Source: Prorocentrum cordatum (taxonomy: Eukaryota; Sar; Dinophyceae; Prorocentrales; Prorocentraceae). Taken from it: a stretch of 64,000 nucleotides of DNA. The stretch spans positions 60,662 through 124,661 of the forward strand of contig CAUYUJ010018702.1 in assembly GCA_963575745.1 (NCBI GenBank), in the 5' to 3' direction. Both the position numbers and the translations under genes were made by a program. Below are positions 10,581-21,078 of the stretch, one piece after another. Positions within the stretch are counted from its first letter, which is position 1; every line of letters begins with the position of its first letter. Below the pieces are notes generated by a model. That model was not told the origin of the DNA. It saw nothing but the letters and a program-made list of their open reading frames with translations, and searched no databases.

Positions 10581-11287
10581 CTACTGCAGTGCTGCATCGC
10601 CTACTAGGGGGACACAGTCCCCTTCCTGCTCTTCAGCAAACACGGGCTGGGGAGGCGCCGAGGGGCCCTTCGAATACCTGTGAGCAACCCGCCCCCCTCC
10701 AACGACAGACGACTGCGCCCGCGACCTCCATTTTTGGCGCCCCTCAGCCGCCTCTTGGGACACGCGCTTAGAAACTTCGGCTTGCAGCCAATTCACAACA
10801 TCAGCCTTTTGATCACAGGCTAGCAGGTTTCTAAACAGAGAGTCTACAGTGAACCCTCTGAGCTGCTCTACCTCGGCACTTTGCAGCAGGTGGCCAAAGG
10901 CGCCAGCCTTGGACAGCAAGCGCTCACGGTCCTTCTCCCTACGCATGCAGAGCATCGCCAGCCTCCTGACAGCAAGCCAGTTCTGCGTGTGGACCGAGCA
11001 GCGCTGGTTGAGGTCCTGCCCCCAGGCCGCCTGCAGGGGGACCTTCTGGATCTGGCAGCCCGACGACCTGCCTGCGAATCCCCTTGCTTGTCAAAGACCA
11101 TGCAGCTTGACCAGCTCCGCCTCGGCCGCATCGAACCACTGGGCAGCGGCCTCCATAGGCCTGTCCAGGTCGAAGCCGCATGTCTGGCCTCCCTCAGGCG
11201 TGACGAAGATCCGCTTCTCCTCGTCCGTCCGTGCCAAGGGAAAGGCCTTCGGGACAATCCGCTTCCACACCTTCGCTGCTCCAGCAA
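10581..11287 (-). pseudogene. LINE linker between endonuclease and RT
   Basis: Continues the LINE polyprotein between endonuclease and RT. Recognisable pieces are RREKDRERLLSKAGAFGHLL and VDSLFRNLLACDQKADVVNW, rich in Lys/Arg and amphipathic Leu. This basic helical linker is common in dinoflagellate LINEs. More than one frame is used, consistent with decay. Confidence 0.5.
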
Positions 11288-11984
11288 GGTCCTTCAGGCG
11301 GAGGTGCACCGACGTGTGGGGTCCTGTGGGCGTGTCGGGCCACTCTCGAACCTCATCGACATGGTACTCCAGGCATCTGCTGATCACAAAGAAATCGTAG
11401 CATTTGTCGTGGCATGTTGGCCCAGGCGGCCGAACTATTGACACTCCCAAATGTTCGCACCACCTGGGCTCTCGCAGAACTTCCGCATCGATATTCCAGT
11501 CCCCAGCGATGAGCACGGGTAGGGGTGTCGACGAGGCCAGCTCGCTGAGCTGAGCCAAAAAGGTAAGGTTCTCCCCCGAGAAGCCAATCTGCGTGTGGCC
11601 GTAGACCGAGATCGCCATGAGCTGCACCCGATCCGAGAGACCCAATCTCCTGGCGCACATCCTTTCCGGCGCGAGCTCGTGCACCACATCCGACGCTCCA
11701 AACCTGGCCGAGGTCAGCACTGCAACTCCTCCCGAAGTCGCGCTGTCGGCCAAGCCCGTCGAGGCAGCACGCGAAAAGGTCGAAGTGAAACCAGCCTGGT
11801 ACGCCCATGCACGTGGCCCCACCTGCTGGGCCTGCGTCAGCCTCGTCTCCTGGAACAGCCCAATGTCGAACGTGGTAGCCCGAGGCCCCTCGTTGGCCCA
11901 TTCCAAGAACTTGCGGGCCGTTGCCCAGGCGATGCTGTGGTAGGTGACAACGTTGAGAAACGGGTCTGCCTCGTGCCCCGCCAT
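11091..11984 (-). CDS. LINE apurinic/apyrimidinic-type endonuclease domain
   Basis: The domain nicks target DNA to prime reverse transcription. In order: NVVTYHSIAW (N-terminal strand), GLFQETRLTQ (catalytic Glu), ISVYGHTQ (Tyr/His strand), LIAGDWNID (GDxN motif), CYDFFVISR (Asp of the DxxxxS strand) and TGPHTSVHL (PHxxV, the position of the usual SDH). These are the ordered motifs of the endonuclease/exonuclease/phosphatase fold. The Met at 11984 is the likely domain start; the frame is also open upstream to 12101. The reading frame is intact over this domain, unlike the RT. Confidence 0.8.
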   Translation of the reverse strand: MAGHEADPFLNVVTYHSIAWATARKFLEWANEGPRATTFDIGLFQETRLTQAQQVGPRAWAYQAGFTSTFSRAASTGLADSATSGGVAVLTSARFGASDVVHELAPERMCARRLGLSDRVQLMAISVYGHTQIGFSGENLTFLAQLSELASSTPLPVLIAGDWNIDAEVLREPRWCEHLGVSIVRPPGPTCHDKCYDFFVISRCLEYHVDEVREWPDTPTGPHTSVHLRLKDLAGAAKVWKRIVPKAFPLARTDEEKRIFVTPEGGQTCGFDLDRPMEAAAQWFDAAEAELVKLHGL

Positions 11985-12518
11985 CGCGTTCCCCAGTGTC
12001 GAGGCTCTTCCCCGATGGTCGGTGCTGCCCCCCCCCCCCCAGCGGCCGCAGGCCGCGGAGGGCAATGCGTGCCATCGGGGCCGGCTGCGTGGCGACGACA
12101 CTGCCCACTAGGGGCGCCTCTGGGTCGATCATGTGGCTGGTCCCCTCTTGGGCACAGCGGCGAGGCGGCGGCAGGTCCCCGGGATGCTGGGGCCTCTGCG
12201 GCGGCGGCGCTCAGGCTGGCCAATAGAGGGGCCCGTGCCGATCTGGGTCCCTCATGTGGCTGGGCCCCCTCTGGCACCAGCGGCGCGGCGGCGGCGGGCC
12301 CCCAGGGTGCTGGAGCCTCCGCGGCGGCGGCGTCACGGCTGGCACCTGAGGGGGCCTGTGCCCCAGCCGAAGACGCCCTTCTCGCGGCCGTTGCCCCAGC
12401 GGGAGATGCCGAAGCCATAGGACATGTAGGCTCCGAGCCTGGGCCTGGCCCAAGCGGGCCGCTACGCGCCGCTGGGCCCAGCTGAACAACGGCGCTCTTG
12501 ATCAGGGAGCTGGCCCCC

Positions 12519-13152
12519 TCAGGCCGAACTCGTGGCCTGAGGGGGCGGCGGGCGACGGATTCTGGCTGCTCGCTGCTTGAGCCCGTCGCCAGCGCCCGCT
12601 CCTGCAGCTGGCGCCGCGGGCGCAGGCGGAGGGGCCTCCGCGGAGGCAGCTGCCCCATCGCCTTCGGAAGGCGGTCCAGCAGCAGCAGCAGGCGCCGCCT
12701 CAGGGCCAGGAGCCGCGACATCAGAGTCCTGCCGCCTGCGCTTGCCCGCCAGGCGGGCCGCCATCTTCTCCTGCTCGATATTGAAGGCCTTGGCCTTCTC
12801 CGCCGCCTGGCCGAACACCGCCTTGACGGCCGCCGCCAGCTCGGTCTGCAGGCGAGCGGTTCGTTCTTCCAACTCCCTCTTGTCCGCATCTTCCATATCA
12901 TACTCCGCATCGTCGAAGCCCAGGCCAGCGAAGGACAGCGGGGTCGACTCGATCGTGCCATCCAAGATGCCAGCCACGCTGAGTGCCTGAGGCGGGGCTT
13001 GCTGCGGCGGCACGTACGTCTCCTTGAGCTCCACCACCAGGCGGCAGTGCTCCTTCTCGCGCTCCTCGAGCTCGGTAGTGAGCTGCTGCACCCATCTGCG
13101 CTGCTGCTCGAGACCCTCCTGCAGCCGCTCGAAGTGAGCCACCGCCTTCTCG
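12519..13152 (-). CDS. LINE ORF1 protein, C-terminal part (partial, 5' end displaced)
   Basis: Begins with no start codon: the frame reads EKAVAHFERLQEGLEQQ from the target duplication and is stopped within the transposon TIR just upstream. It forms a coiled coil (QQLTTELEEREKEHCRLVVE), a middle segment and a second coil (ERTARLQTELAAAVKAVF), then a basic patch KRRRQD and an Ala/Pro/Gly-rich tail to TGA at 12519. The missing N-terminal half is at 49647-50257; joining the two at the duplicated GCCTTCTCG restores the frame (KLEKA to AVAHF). Likely an RNA-binding, Gag-like ORF1 product, by position only. Confidence 0.75.
13144..13152. other. Left target-site duplication of the giant element
   Basis: GCCTTCTCG, identical to 49647-49655. 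Nine bases is the usual duplication of Mutator-like (MULE) transposons. Confidence 0.85.
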
Positions 13153-13207
13153 TGGGGAGGTCATGCTGGGCTCCTGGGCATGATCAAAAGTCCTTCCAAC
13201 AACCACC
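13153..13207 (+). repeat. Left terminal inverted repeat
   Basis: Starts TGGGGAGGTCATGCTGGGC. The inner 31 bp (13177-13207, GGCATGATCAAAAGTCCTTC...) are identical to the complement of 49591-49621. The outer 12 bp match the other end at 11 positions. Weaker similarity continues about 20 bp further in. Confidence 0.85.
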
Positions 13208-14890
13208 ACAGACAGCTAGTTTTAATATGTTTTGCATATCACAGCTTCATATGATTTTTATTTCCAGGCCCGCCAGATTCAGTAACATATGTTTTTGTTG
13301 CTGCAAATTGGGCGTTCTTGCTTTAGCAGCGCCCCGCTGATTGCAAATCCTCGCCGTTTTAGGGCAAGGAAATCCGAAGTCCGCCAGACAGGACGAACCA
13401 TAGTTAATAAATGGTGTTCTTGCATTGCACTGCGTTGCAACGCCGCAGAGTGCGAATTAATAACAGAGGGTGAGACGTTAAAGCTGAAGGGCAGCTCGCC
13501 AGGGCCTAACGGATTTATAAGTATGGTTCATTGTTTTCTGTAAGGTGGGTCACGGTTGTCTTATTTTTGTAGCAGTGTTTGGTGCTCGCAGATTTTTGCA
13601 TCTATTGTTCTTGTTCGTTGGGGTTGTAATGTTTCGCCCTTGTGTTTGATTTGGCGATTGTTGGGGTGGCAGGGTGTTAAGCTGAACAAATGAGGGAGAA
13701 CGTGAGGAACGACAGTTGAGAGAACAAATGCGATTTAAAAAGCAAGCTACCCATCGAAAACAACACAGTCGCCAATCAAGCCGTCATCACATATCAAAGG
13801 CATTATTCTCAGATATTCGCTGTTTATCGGGATTGTGTTTGGACTTTGCGTAGCAGCGTGATTGCTATGAGTATTGTTAATGTGGTCTGGTGGAGGGTGG
13901 GAGGGTGGGATGGAGGGACTCGAAACCGCTGCCAGTGTACACCCTGTCTCACATTTAGTTTCACACGGGCAAGCAGTGGCGCCGAAACATCCCACGGACC
14001 TGTGTAATATTGTAAATAACTGGTGTGTGTCATTGCGTGTTGTAAAATTTGCCCTTGCATCGTTTACGTATGCGACCGTACACTTGCCTCACCATGCGCG
14101 TCCAGAAATTTACTCGAGGAGGGGGGGATGAAGAGTTGGCCTCAGGTGCGAGCGGCGTAGACATCTGGGCGACCGTGGATCCAAGAGAGGGGGGCAATGA
14201 GGAGAATGAGCAACAACATGGGGAAGCTGAGGAGGAGGCTGATAGTAAGAGTGAGGATGCTGAGGAGAAAGACGACGACGAGGAGGACGCTTATGAGACG
14301 GAGAAGGAGGAGAAGTGGAAGGAGGAGGGGGCGACGGAGGAGGAGGCGAAGGAGGGGGAGGCGGAGGAGGGAGAGGAGAGGCAGGAAGAGGAGAATGATA
14401 CCGAAGACGAGAGGAGAAGGAGAGGTAGGAAGGGAGGGAAACGAAGAGGATGATGAGGAGGAGGAGGATGAGGAGGAGGAGGAGAAGTAGAGGCAGGAAG
14501 GAGGGGGAGGATAAGGGGGACGAAGAGGAGGAGGAGGAGGACGAGGAGGAGGAGGAGGAGGAGGAGGAGGTGGAGGAGGACGAGGAGGAGGAGGAGGAGG
14601 AGGAGGAGGAGGTGGAGAAGCAAGAAGAAAAGAAGAGGGACGATTCGCCGCTTGCCGCGCGGGCTCGGATCCCGCGGGCGGCCCCCCCGCCGGCACCGCC
14701 CATGCGCGGGCTTAGGCCTCCCCCCGCCTTGCCCGCGCGCGCGTGCCGTCCTCTCTCCACTCCTTTGTCCTTCCGTCTGCTCGCCGCTCGCTCTTCTCGC
14801 CTCGCTCTCTTTTGCTCGTCTCCTCCTGTTCTCCTGTTACCTCTCCTTCACTCGCCCCCAATGCCGCTCAGTTCTCGAAGATGCGCGCCT
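13208..14890. other. Left subterminal region, no gene recognised
   Basis: The first 800 bp are more AT-rich than the rest of the window, with short T runs, and hold no convincing reading frame. From about 14110 the plus strand becomes GAG/GAC-rich, and from 14455 to 14630 it is an almost pure GAG microsatellite. The long acidic or Ser/Pro-rich frames here are low-complexity artefacts. Confidence 0.5.
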
Positions 14891-14892
14891 CG

Positions 14893-15066
14893 GGGGGCGG
14901 GGGCGGGCTTCGTCGACGACGACGTCTGACGACAACGACGACGACGCCAACGACGACGTTGACGACGACGACGGCGTCGACGACGACGAGGTCGTCGGTG
15001 TGAGCGGCGTTCTTGAGAACACGGATAGGGAAGTACAAGAGAGGCAGAACAGTCTGGCAGAGAAGG
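14893..15066 (+). CDS. Possible acidic exon (weak)
   Basis: One plus-strand frame reads an Asp-rich run and then an ordinary sequence, SGVLENTDREVQERQNSLAE, followed by AAG|GTCACG, a possible GT donor. The Asp-rich part comes from a GAC repeat, so coding status is uncertain. It could be an early exon of the methyltransferase-like gene downstream. Confidence 0.25.
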
Positions 15067-15193
15067 TCACGTAAGGAAGACATACTCAGGAGCTGGAGGG
15101 CAATGGTAGACTCCTAACTTAGGTCAACACGTTTCTCCTTGTTTGCCTTCTCGCCCTTCAACCTCTTCCCACGTCGGACAGTGACAGTGCGCC

Positions 15194-15415
15194 TTAATTA
15201 TTATCTTCATGGTCTTCAGCTTGTGGCATCTCCGCGTCGCTCTCGGACGGGTCTGATGGCCACGTGAAAGTCGAGGGCGGCGAGGGCAGCGGCTGCGGCG
15301 GGAACAACGGGATCACGTAATTGCGAAACCCTTCGTGCGGGCCAACTGCTTCAAGCGCAACCCATTGCCATTTAGAGTAATCAAAAACCGCGGCCATGGC
15401 CGCGCTGAGCCCCAA
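15194..15415 (-). CDS. Possible terminal exon of a minus-strand gene
   Basis: On the minus strand an acceptor-like TGACCATTTACAG is followed by an open frame of mixed composition: LSAAMAAVFDYSKWQWVALE, then VGPHEGFRNYVIPLFPPQPL, then a Pro/Ser stretch and an acidic tail ending EDHEDNN and a TAA stop. The composition and the clean acceptor make it a plausible last exon. Upstream exons (15.6-15.8 kb) could not be fixed. It is the only good minus-strand candidate inside the giant element and lies about 2 kb from the left terminus. Function unknown. Confidence 0.4.
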   Translation of the reverse strand: MGLSAAMAAVFDYSKWQWVALEAVGPHEGFRNYVIPLFPPQPLPSPPSTFTWPSDPSESDAEMPQAEDHEDNN

Positions 15416-16319
15416 CTGTAAATGGTCAACTGCACCTCGAGCCTAACACTCATATGCGCAAAGCAAGGGAAGGGGAGGATGAGGATGAGGAGGATGAGGG
15501 GGAGGAGAAGGAGGAGGATACGGAGGAGGACAAGGATGGGAACGTGGGACAGGTAGATGGCTGGACCCAGGAATGGCAGGGGCTGGGACGGCAAAGGACG
15601 CAGCCATCGGCAGCCATTTTGGCTTTTCGGCCTCTGTAGGAGGCCGTGGCACCGTCGCCTGAAGTGGCGGTCGATGCCCACCAATGTGTCATTCCCCCCC
15701 TCCAACTTCCCTCCAACTTCCCTCCAACACTTCCTCCAATGCCCCCTCCAGCCCTCCAGCCTCCCTCCAACGCTCCACCGGCCCGTCCTCCAAACTGCCC
15801 CCAACCTCGAATACCCCCATCCCATCCTACCCATCGGTCGCCTTCGACCGCCAGACGGGTTGTGGGCTTGCCGCGATGCAGACCGCGGGAGTGGAGCAGC
15901 GCGCGGAGCAGGCGCGGGGCAGGGTAATGTAGTAATGTAGAGGGCCAGGAGATGGAGAAGGAGAAGGTGGAGGAGGAGGAGGAGGAACCTGGGGGGGGCG
16001 ATGATAACGAGGAGGAGGGACCTAGGGGGTCGGACTGGAGGAAGAGGAATCTAGGGGAAGAAACTTAAAGGGGGGAACGGAACCTTGGAGGAAGGCGCCT
16101 AGGGGGAGGAACGACCCTAGTTTGGAGGACCTCGGAATCGTAAGAACGGATGGCAAGGATGGAAGCTTCCTAACTCTCTTCTCCGCAACTTTCGTCTTCC
16201 CGAGCCCCTTTCTTATCTCGCGTTTCCTCCATTGTCCATCGTCCATCCTCCCAGCCCAGGCATCGCGCCCCGTGGCGCCGGCGCCTGACGACAGAGCTGT
16301 CGGGGCAGCTGCCAGGCGG

Positions 16320-16520
16320 TCGTCGTTGTCGGAGCGTCGAGTAGTCGAGTACGAGTCGTCGCGTCGTCGTGTCGTAGAGTACGGGTCGTCGATCGTCGAA
16401 TCGTCGTTGTCGTATCGTCGTCGGGTCTTCGTCAAGTCGCGTCGGCGTCGTCGTGCCGTCGTCGAGTCGTCGAGTCGCGTCGTCGAATCGTCGAATCGTC
16501 GAGGCGTCGATCGAGCCGTC
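16320..16520. repeat. Degenerate GTCG repeat
   Basis: Irregular GTCGTCGT/GAGTCGTCG repeats just before the first exon of the methyltransferase-like gene. Non-coding, perhaps upstream region or intron. Confidence 0.6.
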
Positions 16521-16571
16521 GTCTGCCTCTCTTCTTCCCCCTGCCGCCCCTTCGCAAGGCGCTCGCAGAAC

Positions 16572-16640
16572 ATGATGATGCCGCCGTTGCCCGTGCCGCC
16601 TGGCAAGAGGACAGCTCCGCGGGTTGTTTGCCCAGTGCAG
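16572..16640 (+). CDS. Gene X, putative first exon
   Basis: Starts at three consecutive ATGs, reads MMMPPLPVPPGKRTAPRVV and ends PVQ before GTGAGG, a canonical donor. Calling it the first exon of gene X is inference from order and strand. Confidence 0.4.
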
Positions 16641-16743
16641 GTGAGGAGGGAACGAAATGGGTGAATGGGCGGAAGTGTGGTGAGAAGGCGGAAGGAGGGA
16701 GGATTCAGGGAGGATACTCAGCACTATGCTTCATCCTTTGCGC

Positions 16744-16789
<46 letters not shown>

Positions 16790-19700
16790 CTCTCCGCTTC
16801 AGCAGTGCCCTCCGTCTCTGATATAGTTCTGTCACTGCTGTTAGTACTTTCGCTTCATACTTCACGTCAAGATATGCTCTGCCGCCCCTGCTGAAGAGAA
16901 CGAGCAAAATGAGGAGAAGGAGGAAGGGGAGGATGGGGGGGGAGAAGAAGGAATGAAGGGGGAGAGGAAGCGCACAAGAGTTCTTGCGGCCAGCAGGAGC
17001 CGCGGTCAGCCGACTCTGCGGGACTTGTGGCCGCGCCCGCCGCCACCGGTGCGTCGTCCTCCGACGCCGGCGCGAGCGGGCCAGAGGATGACGTCGCGCC
17101 AGGTGCAGCAGGACGGCGTAACCTTCCCGCGGCTGTGCGAGTTCGCCCACGCGATCCCGTCTCCAGTTCCCCCTGGAGGGACCCCTGTGATCGGGTGCGT
17201 TCTCACGGGGCCGAGGGACCCAGAGGTCCGTAGGAAGTGGACGTTCGAGCGGCTCAAGGGCTTGCACTCGGAAATGTGTGGGCCTTTCAGCCTCAGCGTG
17301 AATTGGTCCAAGGTTCCTCCCGATTGGACCCACGTGGTCAAGGCTGCCGTGCATCCTTCAGTCTGTTTGGATTCGCCCTTGAGGTTCCTGTCGTAATCAC
17401 GAAGCGCGACAACCAGGTGTTGACGCGCAACGAACGCCTTGCCATCCGCTATGTGCAGCGACAGTTCGTTGATGCACATCGCGCATGGCGCCAGGAGATC
17501 AAAAGGGCGTTCCAAGCAGACAGGGAGGTCGAGCGGGATTGAAATCTCAGGAATGAGGGCCTCACCTCCCCCCCGACCGACCCCCTCGCAGTCGCGTCCT
17601 CCCCGTCAATTTCTCCTTCCTCCCCGATCTCTTCGCTCTCTTCCTTCCGAGTCCGACTTCCCCCTCCGTTGCTCGTCTCGTCTTTTCACCCCTTCCCCTT
17701 GGCCGCCTCGTACCCTCCACTCTCTCCGCTCTCTCCTGCCCCACTGCTGCTCTGCTTCCGTTTGCGTTTGCGCTCCGCCCCGAGGCTGCCCTCTTGGAGA
17801 CCAGGGCGCTCGAGCGGCTTGACGCGGTGGACCTCTTCTCTGGCCAGGCCAACTTCACGAAAGAATGCCAGTCGCTAGGATTATCTTGCGCTTCTTTCGA
17901 CGAGCAGGATGACGCCTGCAACGACGTCTTGACGGAGCAGGGCGTGTTTAGGCGCGCATGGGGAGGGAGTTGACGCGAGACTAGTTTGCGGGATGATGGC
18001 GGCGACGACGATTACGGAAAGTACGAGAGGGCGAGGGGGGAGGGGAGAAGTTTTGAGGGTGAGGAGGAAGAGGAGAGTCTTGAGGAGAAGCAGGAGGACG
18101 ATGAGGATTATGATAATGCAGAGGTGAAGTCACGGAGAAGGAGGAGGACGTGAAGTGAAGGGGGGGATGGTGATAAGGAGAAGGATGAGAAGGACGAGGG
18201 TGAGAAGGAGGAGGCGAGGGAGGAGGGGGAAGCAGAGGGTGGGGGCTGGCCGCCAGGGTGATCTGCTTGATGGTGCGGCTGGTCCCGAACGGCATCGTCC
18301 TCGCGGGCCCCCCGTGCAAGTACTGGATCTTCCTCACCAGCGGGTCGACGAAACGGAGCACCGTTGTCAAGAGAGGAGGCATGTTCAGCATGAACACAGG
18401 GCAAGGTCGGAAGAGAGGGGAGGTGGGAGGAACTGGGGGGAAGAGAGGATTTCAGAAGCATCATCAACATGAGGAGGGTACTTTGGTTGATGAGTTGCAT
18501 TGTTGCTCGCGTGCAGTTTGGGCTCAAAAAGATGGGGGCTAACGCGAGCGACCTTGCCAGCAGGCCGCTTTGGCACGTCCCCCCGCCATGGGCCATGGCC
18601 CCCCGCTTCCCTTGTTACTTGGTCTGCTGGCCAATTGCCATATTTGCGGCAGTGCCCTGCCACGCGCTTCGCACCAGAGTTCCAGATTATTCCAGTATGC
18701 GCTCCCCGCACAGAGCGCAACGAGGTGATGCTCGATTGTGCGATCTTGTTGTGGGCGGAAGGGTGGCCTTTTTGTTTGGGCGCTCAATTGCACTCGGTTA
18801 CCCCTTGCCCTCGCCATCGCCTCTTGATGGCGGGGCCTTTGTCACAGTGCAGTGTTTCTGCATCGTCGCCAGGTACTTGGTGTACCAAGTCACCCTTGTC
18901 GACGAGGAGCCCTGGGATCCCTTGCGCGTGGAGGCAATTGGAGCGCTGGTGATCCCTGCGTCACCGGCGCGCCCTACCTTCGTTGGAGGCGGGCGTTTTC
19001 TAAATGTGTAAAAAGTAAAAAGAGGAGCGATGATGAAGGAGGAAGAACAGGCCAACGACAATGTCAGAGGGAGGGTATAGAGGAGGAAAGAGGACAAGGG
19101 CGATCAGTCGGGAAATAGAGCAAAAAAGGGGGAGTGTAGGATGCCTGCCTTGACCCTCACCTTGAACGTCCCTCGTACTTTCGTGGGCCCAGTGTTTTGG
19201 ATAGTTTCGTCGTTGCTTTCTCGCGCCCGCGGCCAGCGGAGGACTAACCAGAATCCTGCTGGAGATCCAGGCTCGCCCTTTGCTGTGCTCGGCAACAAGT
19301 TCGCATACTTCATGAAGGATTTGGCGCTGCTGCTCGATGCGCCCGACGGGGGGGGGGGGTGCGGAGGGCAGAGGTTCGTGCGCGCATGCGGCTGATCAAA
19401 CAACGTGTGATTGATTTTTCAACGTGACAGTGCGAACGCTCTTCTGTGCAGCTCCGCATGTTTCATCATGTTTCTCCTCTCCCTCTCTTGAACCCCCATT
19501 GCCTTTCTCAGCCCGTCTTCTGCCTCCTTACTTGTGCCCTGAGTCCTCTTCGTTGTGCCGCGCTCGCAATCCAGCGCCGCGGCCTCGTCGTTCTCATAGG
19601 GTCTGGGGAGGCTCTCTCGTCCAACGTCCACTTAGCGGTGGAGCAGCCAGCGAACAGCATGATGTTCAAGTTTCGGCCGCTAGCAGACGTGCTGGATCTG

Positions 19701-21078
19701 TTGAAGTTCCAGAAGCACTTCATGCGCATGGGGTCCTTTGGCCATGAGAGCCCGAAGCCCAGCCACATCGTGACCAACGGGCAGTGGGGCAAGTGGCTCG
19801 AGGCGTGGGCGAAGCACTTACCTTGCCAGCAGGACTGCCTTTTGCTTCTCAAGGGATGCGGCAGGGAGGAGGGAGGGAGTGACGGGTCGGGGATAGAGAG
19901 AGAGAGGGAGAGGGATATTGAGAGAGAGAGAGCTGAGTTAGAAAGAGATGGCAAGATATACCTTGGGGCCGCGAGGTGTGGAAGAGAGAAAGATAGAGAG
20001 AGAGAGAGAGATCAGAGAGATTGAGAATGAGCAACGAGAACACGCCTTGTGCGCGCACCTGCCACGCAAATCGTGAGACTCACTCTGTGGGGTACGGGGG
20101 GGGGCATTGGCCGCTGCAGTCGCACGTTTATAAACGGGCGATCGCCTCCTCCAGTCGACCAAACGCTTGTCCTACGTGCAGCCATGCGGTTCGGTGACTG
20201 GCCAAAAGAATACCAGCGATATCTCGCTTGTCCGCCAAGCGGGAGAAAGGGGCGGAAACGGTTCGGAAAGGGCTCGGCACGTTTAGCGTGCACCGGTAGA
20301 GAGAAGGCGTAGGCCAGGTATACGAAGAGGAACATCAGGCGGAGCAAAGACGGAAGGAGGGGGAGGAAAGGAATGAATTGAGAGGGGGTGGAGGCCATAC
20401 AATGATCAAGGTAGGAGGGTGAGGAGGGAGTGAGGGGGGAGAAGATTGGTAGAGAGCAAGCTGGCGCAAAGTGGGAGTTCTTTGGAAGACCGCCGCGGCA
20501 TTCGGCACGAAAAGTGCCTGGTCGCGGCGCAGCGGACATCCACTCTTCGGCTGCCTACACGCGACAGTTCTGCGCAACGCTTCTCTTCCACTACCACTTC
20601 GAGATGGCGCAGGACGCGTTTCGGCTTCCATTTTTATGTTGCTTGATTTCTACCATGTGCTTCTCTGTTTGTGTATGCGAGTGTGCCACTACCTTGCAAA
20701 TGCAGTGCATGGCGCTCTCCGCATTGAATGTAAGTTCTTCTGGGTTCCAGCCTCGTGAGAGTTCCTTCGGTAGCTCTGCGTGTGTGTCTAGACCTTGACG
20801 TACCTTTAATGTTTCTGAGGGTGAACAGTGACCTCGTTTCGTTCTTCACTCATGTTTTCCACTACTACTCTCCCTTCACGCTCTCTGCGATCCAATCGTG
20901 CTGTCACTGCAGCCCTTTCCCGTGCCATTCTCTACCCTCTCGCCTCCGCTCTGGCGCCCGTCGGATTAAATGGCTTTCAGCGCATCATCGGCAACTCCCG
21001 CATCCTGAACCTGTGCTTGCTCAAGCTCACCGCGCTCAAGGGTTCCGAGCGCTTGTGCCGCCGTATCGTGTCCTTCTT
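16572..21078 (+). CDS. Cytosine-5 DNA methyltransferase-fold protein gene (gene X)
   Basis: Joined exons at 17800-17951, 18257-18362, 19252-19338 and 19611-about 19830 keep one frame and follow a known dinoflagellate family. DLFSGQANFTKEC is the S-adenosylmethionine-binding motif I. NGIVLAGPPCKYWIFLTSG holds the GPPC motif IV with the catalytic Cys. STKRST/NPAGD and GNKFAYF follow, then HLAVEQPANSMM (ENV/EQP-type motif) and MRMGSFGHESPKPSHI. Exons at 16572-16640, about 17360-17526, about 20471-20610 and 20981-21078 are assigned more loosely. Likely nuclear. The family is diverged from canonical DNMTs, so real methylation activity is not assured. Both gene ends are uncertain. Confidence 0.7.
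16999..17526 (+). CDS. Gene X, candidate upstream exons
   Basis: After CCAGCAG the frame reads an Ala/Ser-rich linker (PRSADSAGLVAAPAATGASS). From about 17360 the same frame reads VPVVITKRDNQVLTRNERLA, then IRYVQRQFVDAHRAWRQEIK and ends FQADRE before GTCGAG. A stop at 17234-17236 separates the two, so an intron must lie between them. The second piece has strong coding character (charged helix); the first is low complexity. Confidence 0.4.
17800..17951 (+). CDS. Gene X exon with SAM-binding motif I
   Basis: Reads ERLDAVDLFSGQANFTKECQ, then GLSCASFDEQDDACNDVLTE. DLFSG is the cofactor-binding loop of C5 methyltransferases, although the usual GxGG/S step is altered to GQANF. The acceptor follows CTTGGAG. 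The donor is GC (17952-17953), and the split codon AG|G reads correctly into the next exon at 18257. Confidence 0.75.
18257..18362 (+). CDS. Gene X exon with catalytic GPPC motif
   Basis: Reads VICLMVRLVPNGIVLAGPPC, then KYWIFLTSGSTKRST. The Cys in GPPC corresponds to the methyltransferase nucleophile. Acceptor GCCGCCAG, donor GT at 18363. The phase agrees with both neighbouring exons. Confidence 0.8.
19252..19338 (+). CDS. Gene X exon, NPAGD block
   Basis: Exactly 29 codons: NPAGDPGSPFAVLGNKFAYF, then MKDLALLLD. Acceptor TAACCAG, donor GC at 19339. The family pattern STKR..NP.GD......GN.LA continues across this junction. Confidence 0.75.
19611..19833 (+). CDS. Gene X exon, EQP block
   Basis: Reads ALSSNVHLAVEQPANSMMFK, then RPLADVLDLLKFQKHFMRMG and SFGHESPKPSHIVTNGQWGK. 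VEQPANS corresponds to the ENV/EQP motif of the family. The acceptor is GGGGAG. The exon end is uncertain because the frame stays open into a GAG-rich intron. Confidence 0.75.
20471..20610 (+). CDS. Gene X exon, C-terminal block
   Basis: Reads WEFFGRPPRHSARKVPGRGA, then HSSAAYTRQFCATLLFHYHF. Related dinoflagellate proteins carry a G.G....S..Y...FC..L block at this place. Boundaries are approximate (acceptor GCGCAAAG; end near GATGGCGCAG). Confidence 0.55.
20981..21078 (+). CDS. Candidate exon, possibly gene X 3' end
   Basis: After TGGCTTTCAG the frame reads RIIGNSRILNLCLLKLTALK, then GSERLCRRIVSF before GTAGGT. Good composition and consensus splice sites; membership of gene X is inferred only from position. 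Confidence 0.4.

Larger units (their letters stand above)
7146..13152 (-). mobile_element. LINE-type retrotransposon, 3' part, split by a later insertion
   Basis: In minus-strand order from 13152 down: ORF1 C-terminal coiled coil, AP-type endonuclease, linker, reverse transcriptase, a zinc-binding CxxC...H...C motif, RNase H, and a C-terminal CxxCG segment. The missing 5' part is at 49647-50455, on the far side of the 36.5-kb insertion; together they make an element of about 6.8 kb. Several frame changes inside the RT and C-terminal parts show this copy is inactive. Domain order EN-RT-RNase H is that of I-like LINEs; clade placement would need a phylogeny. Confidence 0.85.

Noticed and set aside
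12498-13340. Plus-strand 280-codon frame over LINE ORF1
   Set aside because: Complement of the coiled-coil ORF1; the minus strand has the ordinary protein composition and the frame restored across the insertion.
14110-14760. Acidic (plus) and Ser/Pro/Leu-rich (minus) frames
   Set aside because: Produced by GAG/GAC microsatellite; composition follows the repeat in every frame.
17006-17515. Minus-strand frame opposite gene X
   Set aside because: Plus-strand sequence in this interval has the better protein character and lies in order with the other exons of gene X.
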